From Nageia nagi (lineage: Eukaryota > Pinophyta): a DNA stretch of 64,000 nt. Made by a program: the position numbers and the translations under genes. Every line of letters begins with the position of its first letter. Positions within the stretch are counted from its first letter, which is position 1. The stretch covers positions 9,362,001 to 9,426,000 of the forward strand of contig JBITNC010000002.1 in the NCBI GenBank assembly GCA_050084985.1. Reading direction: 5' to 3'. Under the pieces are notes generated by a model, which ran no database searches, had not been told where the DNA came from, and worked only from the letters and a program-made list of their open reading frames with translations. Positions 58,770 through 64,000 of this stretch are shown here, in pieces.

Positions 58770-61223
58770 TTAAAAACTGCTATCACTATTTTCGTTTCCT
58801 TCTCGTTCGCCCATGAGCTTGAATGGAGAAATTGGAATTTGTGGTGTATGGACTTCGATCTTCCCTTCCATCATGAGGAGGACTTCGCCCATGCTTGGCC
58901 TCACTGCTTCGTCATCCTGAAGGCATAGCATGCTCACTACAGCAGCTCTTCTCACCTCTTCAACATCTGCACTGTCTGCAATCCTATTGTCTACAAGACT
59001 CATTATGTCTTCCTTGTGGATTTGAGTTGCAGCCCAAGTGGGAAAATAGAACTTGCTGGATTCCAGCATATTCAAATCCAGATTTCTGCGTCCTGATATT
59101 ATTTCCAGCATCACCATACCAAAACTGTATACATCCACCTTTGGAGTGATGGGAAGGCCAGCAATCCACTCCGGAGCCAAGTAGCCTCTCGTTCCTCTTG
59201 TAGTAGTTAAAACCCGGCTGAAATCTCTTCCCACTAGCTTTGCTAGCCCAAAATCCGCCAACTTTGTGCAGAAGTTGTCATCAAGAAGAATGTTTTCAGG
59301 CTTAATATCGCAATGAATGATGCGTTCTTTGCATTTCTCATGAAGATAAACCAATCCCCGAGCAACCCCTAGTGCTATCTCAAATCGGGTTTTCCAGTCA
59401 TCAACCCTCATCTCATTTTTACGCTTGTTACTAAATAAAAATGTATTCAGGGAGCCGTTGGGCATGTAATCGTAGACCAGTAACCTTCGAGATTTCTCTG
59501 CACAGAATCCTCGAAGCCTGATGACATTCAAATGATGTATGTTCCCCACGGTGTTGATTTCAGCACGGAACTGTTTCTCTGCATGTCCTTTGCCTTGTAA
59601 TTTTTTGACGGCTACGAGTGCACCTTCTGGTAGGGTTCCTCTGAAAACCGAACCGAATGCGCCGCTTCCCAGCTTATGAGTGAAGTTTCTTGTTGCAATC
59701 TGCAACTCTTTGTATGTGAACATTCGAATCGATGCTGTGCCGTCATCCTCGTTGGCTTCTGGACGTGTACAGAGAGAACCCATAGTGAACCTGAGAGCCA
59801 AACAAGGAGCAAACGCGTGAGAGCACCCTTGGTTCGATCCCACCCAGCACTTGCGCCAGAATAAACATGCCAAAATGGTAAAAACCACGGCGCAGGCAAC
59901 AACAACGCCAACCACTAGGGCGATCTTGCTTCTTCTGCCTTGAGATGCAGCCACCCTAACGAACAAGACCGAATCGTTCTTTGGCCGAGAGCTGCGCATG
60001 TTCAGCAAATTCCCGCTCCATATTTGACAAAGATTTCCCATATCTTTGAACGCAATGCAGGAGCAGTTGTAGAGGCAAGAGTCCTTGCACTGTTTCCCTG
60101 TCTGTGCAGGATATGAATAGGCCTGATTGTTATTATCGGGCAGCCAAGTATTCATGTCAATGAACTCATCATTGGCACCATTTTTGGCATCACATTTGAT
60201 TGGGTTCCGTCGAACGCAGCCACTTGACCACCATTCTTGAGAATCCCAGGCTTTCTCGTCTCTAGGTTTGAACTCTCGCGGACAGCTGCAGTTTTGGAAG
60301 GGATTCGAATCACAAATTCCAAAAGTGCCGCAGAGACCATAGACCTCGCATTGACCTACGGGCTTAGAGAAGATCATATTCCATCTATTGCCGTCTATCA
60401 GACTATACAGCAGAAGTCCTCCGGTCTTGTCCATGACAAAACGGGGAAGGATCCGCCTGCCGGCAGGAATTCTATAAACGAAATAGACGTCGGAGCCCGT
60501 GTCCTCCACACTGAAGTTGTACGTGTATGTGCCTGACATCTCTGGAATGCCGACGAAGACTTCCCCGTTCCAGGCACCGCTCTTCCAATACGGAACGGAA
60601 TCATTCCACCGAAGCATGAGCTGAGAGCCACCGGATGAGTCCGTCTGAAAATCAAAAGAGAAAACTCCAGGAGCCGGGTCAACGGAATTCTTCCAAGATA
60701 TCAACTTCCGGTCTCCGCCAAGTTTCATCCCAGGCAACAACGTATCTGTAGGCTGGCCGAAGCTTTCCCAGATAGTTTCAGAATTACCTTCAGTGCCCAA
60801 GATGACAAAATTGCCGGAATCTAATAAAAAAGCCCCGGACACCTTGTTGGTTCCATTGACCCACCAAATAGATACTCCATCCGCATCGAACAAACCAAGC
60901 TGACCCTCTCTTGAAAGATTCAGAACTCCTGCAGTGTTTTTAAGAGGAGTTTCCCTGTTAGCCACCCAAACAACAGTCTTCTCGGGAACTTGGGCATACC
61001 AGATGCCCACATACCAGTTGTTGGTTTTGCCAGGGCTGAAAAATCCCAATGCAAATGTGCCATTCTTGGAAACTATAGTCTTATTTCCGGTGAGGGACTC
61101 CCCCAAGGAAAGACCGTCTCCATACTGCGCCAAAACACAAATTTTGAGCGGGGAAAGCACTGTAAATGCGAAAAGGATACGCAGAAAGTATGTTGCTGGC
61201 CAAGTTGTAGTCCTTTCTTCCAT
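58770..61223 (-). CDS. G-type lectin S-receptor-like Ser/Thr-protein kinase, intact, intronless
   Basis: A single-pass plasma-membrane receptor kinase of 817 residues from the Met at 61223. An in-frame Met at 61322 would add 33 residues, but the inner Met starts the signal peptide and its ATG is conserved in psi1 and psi3. Order: signal peptide 1-32, bulb-type lectin about 34-152, S-locus glycoprotein 207-312 with an EGF-like Cys cluster near 292-314, PAN 343-427, transmembrane 434-456, kinase 514-790. Kinase motifs are GSGAFG 519-524, VAVKK with Lys540, HCDIKPEN 637-644, DFG 657-659 and GTRGYLAPEW. Cys before the catalytic Asp makes it a non-RD kinase, a type often linked to immune signalling. 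At2g19130 is the closest Arabidopsis family member I recognise. The ligand is unknown; the lectin domain may not bind sugar. No break is visible. Confidence 0.95.
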   Translation of the reverse strand: MEERTTTWPATYFLRILFAFTVLSPLKICVLAQYGDGLSLGESLTGNKTIVSKNGTFALGFFSPGKTNNWYVGIWYAQVPEKTVVWVANRETPLKNTAGVLNLSREGQLGLFDADGVSIWWVNGTNKVSGAFLLDSGNFVILGTEGNSETIWESFGQPTDTLLPGMKLGGDRKLISWKNSVDPAPGVFSFDFQTDSSGGSQLMLRWNDSVPYWKSGAWNGEVFVGIPEMSGTYTYNFSVEDTGSDVYFVYRIPAGRRILPRFVMDKTGGLLLYSLIDGNRWNMIFSKPVGQCEVYGLCGTFGICDSNPFQNCSCPREFKPRDEKAWDSQEWWSSGCVRRNPIKCDAKNGANDEFIDMNTWLPDNNNQAYSYPAQTGKQCKDSCLYNCSCIAFKDMGNLCQIWSGNLLNMRSSRPKNDSVLFVRVAASQGRRSKIALVVGVVVACAVVFTILACLFWRKCWVGSNQGCSHAFAPCLALRFTMGSLCTRPEANEDDGTASIRMFTYKELQIATRNFTHKLGSGAFGSVFRGTLPEGALVAVKKLQGKGHAEKQFRAEINTVGNIHHLNVIRLRGFCAEKSRRLLVYDYMPNGSLNTFLFSNKRKNEMRVDDWKTRFEIALGVARGLVYLHEKCKERIIHCDIKPENILLDDNFCTKLADFGLAKLVGRDFSRVLTTTRGTRGYLAPEWIAGLPITPKVDVYSFGMVMLEIISGRRNLDLNMLESSKFYFPTWAATQIHKEDIMSLVDNRIADSADVEEVRRAAVVSMLCLQDDEAVRPSMGEVLLMMEGKIEVHTPQIPISPFKLMGEREGNENSDSSF

Positions 61224-61329
61224 TGCGAAAACAGTACTCAACTCAGTACGGCGCCTACGGTCGTAGAGAAGCATCCTCACTCCTGAGTCCTTATAGCCGT
61301 GACAACGCGGGCAGGCAGGCAAAGAAGTC

Positions 61330-62000
61330 GGGTCAAATTAACTTGAGTTAAGTCAAAAGTAAATCGTGGAAAATTTGGCGATGGTTTAATGGATACCTGA
61401 AGTCCTGTTGGTCTAGGTGAGGAAAGCAATGAAATCTATGGGATTCATAGGTCTTATTAGATGTATCTACTAAATTCGTTGGATATTAATATTTCAGTAT
61501 TTAAATTTTAAGAAATAATATTAAAATAATAATTATATTGAGTCAAGTCAAAAGATAAATCGTGCAAAATGGGGCGATGGTTTAGTGGACTCATGAATTC
61601 TTGTTGGAGTAGGGGAGGAAAGGGATTATATCTATGGGATTTATAAGTCTTGTTTAAACTAATAATTATATTGAGTCAAGTCAAAAGATAAATCGTGCAA
61701 AATTGGGCGATGGTTTACTGGACTCATGAAGTCTTGTTGGAGTAGGTGAGGAATCACTATATTGAGTCAAGTCAAAAATAAATCGTGCGAAATTGGGCGA
61801 TGGTTTAGTGGACTCATGAATTCTTGTTGGAGTAGGTGGGGAAAGGGATTATATCTATGGATTCATAAGTCTTGTTCCATTCGATGTATTTACCGAATTA
61901 GTTATATATATATATATAGTAGGTGGGGAAAGGGATTATATCTATGGATTCATAAGTCTTGTTCCATTCGATGTATTTACCGAATTAGTTATATATATAT
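61330..62000 (-). promoter_or_regulatory. Upstream region of the kinase: tandem units with paired W-boxes
   Basis: A unit of about 100-150 bp (with AAATCGTG, GGCGATGGTTTA, GGACTCATGAA, TTGTTGGAGTAGG) is repeated at about 61330-61480, 61535-61655, 61665-61755 and 61757-61915, with a partial copy at 61916-62000. Four copies contain AGTCAA, which is TTGACT (W-box, WRKY site) on the gene strand, at 61351, 61541 and 61546, 61674 and 61679, 61765 and 61770. A TTGACC is at 61331. The array starts about 110 bases upstream of the start codon. WRKY control is an inference. Confidence 0.65.
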
Positions 62001-62009
62001 TGGTTTGTA

Positions 62010-64000
62010 AATGAAGTGATTTTTGTTCTTAATATAGGGTATAGTTTACTTTAGGTTTTTAGATACTATGCATGTGAGGGGGAGAGATTTGAACTTGAGG
62101 TCTCCTTTTTTTTCACTTGAAAGTTTTAACAACCCATTTTCTTATTAGCTTCACACCTCACAACTCGTGATGTATATATTAATATTTCAATATTTACATT
62201 TTTAAAAATATATTAAAAGTTGTAACATTTGTCGTAACAAATTTTGTATACAATATTTATATTTATATATGTTATGAAGAAAAAAAGTGCTTACTAAAAT
62301 ATTTTACAATGAATTTTGAACTATTTAAATTTATAAAAAAATAAATATAATATGATAAATATATATAAAATATTTTTTATAAATGTTATCATCAAATTAT
62401 TGTTAAAGTTATTTAAAAGTTGCATTTGATTTTATTTTCCTTTGTTATCATTTGACAATATTTTTGATTGTATTATTTCACATACGAGAGGCAATATCCT
62501 CCTATATATGAGAGATTTCAATAGTAATTCACACCTTCCTTAATGGATAACCAAAAAATATTTGACATCTTAATAGCATATTTAAATTCCATATAAAATA
62601 TTAGAAACCACTAAACTATAAGTTAAATGTAAAAATTATATTCTTCAAAATTTTTCTATTTATTTATTGTAAAATATTATTAAATATACTATGTTTTAAA
62701 TTATAATAAATAATTTTCGTTAATCATAAATAAAGGATATGATAATATTTGAATGATCCAACTTGCATAATTCACAACCATCATCATTACAATTTGAAGC
62801 TCTTGACATTCACAACATCGTCGAAAAATCCACAATCACTAAAATTTGAAACTCTTCGTATAATCACTATGCATTACGTAAAATTTACCGTTTTACAATC
62901 AACACTTAGTCTTCACTAAAATTTGAAGAGCAAGGTTTCAAGACATGTGGATTTTAATTTTTAAATTTTTATGATGTGGGGTCTCAACCAGCCATGGGAG
63001 GCTGCACTTCGACTGAAACTGCTAACAAAGCCCTTTCATAAGGGGAATGAGGTACATATTTGTACATTCGTAAGTGGAACTCCTCTCAAATTCTATTTTA
63101 ACTTTTTCCTTTTTGTTTCATCGCTACATTTTGGCGGGGATACCTGTCTGTATATTGTCTTCGCAGGACCATACAAAACATTTGGTGAAGATTATTTCGG
63201 TATTTAATTTTGTGCCGAAGCAAAAACAGAAAGTAGAATATTCAATTATTTGGTATTTTTACATGATAGAAGTTTATATTCTCTACTGTACATAGGGGGG
63301 GAATAGTCTCCAGGACCATCCTACCTCTCCCCTCTTCTTGTAATTATCTTTTTCTGTAGAAGTCATAGTAGATATGCGTAAGGAGCCATTATGCAAATGC
63401 ATAACAATCCGATTTTATCACATATTACCGTTCACCTTATGGGAAACGCGAGTGTAGTGAGAGAATGGCCTGTAAATGTCACGTTATTTACCCCCCCCGA
63501 TGAGTTCTTTTATTTACCTAGGGGGCAAAAAAATGCCTTTGGACAAAGACTTTGTGAGGGGTGGAAATCAGACCTTTACTTTTTAAGATAATTTATATAT
63601 CTACTAAAACCTATTTAAGCAACGTTCGTAGGTTCGCTATAATGATATATAGGAGTCGTAACCTATTTTCTCCAACATACTAAATAAATTTTAAGAACAA
63701 TCTATTTAATCTAAATACATAAACAAACATAAGATATATTCTAATTGATGTTAAAAATTATTTGGATTTTTTTTACTTGTTGTAATATCGTGAATTCATG
63801 CAATAATCATTGTGAGTCAACATTGATTGATTATTGTTATAGCTTTAGAAATGACGTATTCATTGCAATTAGTTGCAGTTTATAGTTTTATTACTCACAA
63901 TATAATAAAGTTATAACAATAGACATGCATGGAAAACACAAGTAATTCAATGAATCCACTTTTTATCTTATTGCAAGTCAGGAAGAAAGAAAGAAAGTAT
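62010..64000. other. AT-rich intergenic stretch to the window end
   Basis: No gene recognised. The part 62960-63590 is less AT-rich, with a C run near 63492 and a G run near 63293, and has several short open frames without known motifs. The rest is low-complexity AT. Confidence 0.4.

Noticed and set aside
61762-62010. 82-codon plus-strand frame upstream of the kinase
   Set aside because: It lies wholly in the tandem promoter units and simply repeats their sequence.
62971-63591. Short frames in the less AT-rich end region
   Set aside because: None has a recognisable domain, and they overlap in different frames; an organelle-DNA origin was considered but no plastid or mitochondrial gene could be recognised.

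Overview
This window looks like nuclear DNA of a seed plant with a large, transposon-rich genome. The LTR-retrotransposon families and the intronless At2g19130-type receptor kinase would fit a gymnosperm, but the sequence alone does not settle the species. Most of the 64 kb is AT-rich repeat DNA in several age layers. There is one convincing intact host gene, a G-type lectin S-receptor-like Ser/Thr kinase on the minus strand at 58770-61223. Three broken relatives lie on the same strand: psi1 at 21690-24046; psi2 split into 26350-26763 and 45844-46017; psi3 at 56048-56361. Together they are the remains of a tandem receptor-kinase cluster.

Layout. 1-4616: 3' part of a dead Copia element (A) with its 3' LTR. 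4693-5111: primer-binding site and LTR of another Copia element on the minus strand. 5800-8160: two arrays of palindromic GATGATCATC motifs around a degraded minus-strand ORF. 8356-8744: long (CT)n tract. 9440-20907: very old Copia relic (C) split by a nearly complete Copia element (B, 9693-18966, target-site duplication GAATA). 21690-24046: psi1. 26350-46017: psi2 split by minus-strand Copia D (26764-45838, TSD ATGTT), which is itself split by a 13.6-kb Tat-like Gypsy element (E, 28793-42433, TSD ATAAC). 46018-56047: AT-rich DNA with a second (CT)n tract and relics of a Gypsy gag-protease and a Copia gag-integrase. 56048-61223: psi3 and the intact kinase. 61330-62000: tandemly repeated W-box units upstream of the kinase. 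62010-64000: AT-rich, no gene recognised.

Main observations. (1) Copia B and Gypsy E, from different superfamilies, share homologous U3 DNA in their LTRs, although Copia A, a coding-level sister of B, has an unrelated U3. (2) Comparing the two LTRs of each element shows that many TGATGTCA/TGACATCA sites descend from the palindrome TGACGTCA. (3) The R/U5 part of the B LTR holds five consecutive hairpins with one conserved loop and covarying stems; a sixth sits at the same place in element A. (4) Gypsy E has an extra RNase H upstream of its reverse transcriptase and a long sense-strand third ORF after integrase. (5) Most in-frame stops in A, B and E can be explained by C-to-T or G-to-A changes, as expected of methylated, silenced DNA.
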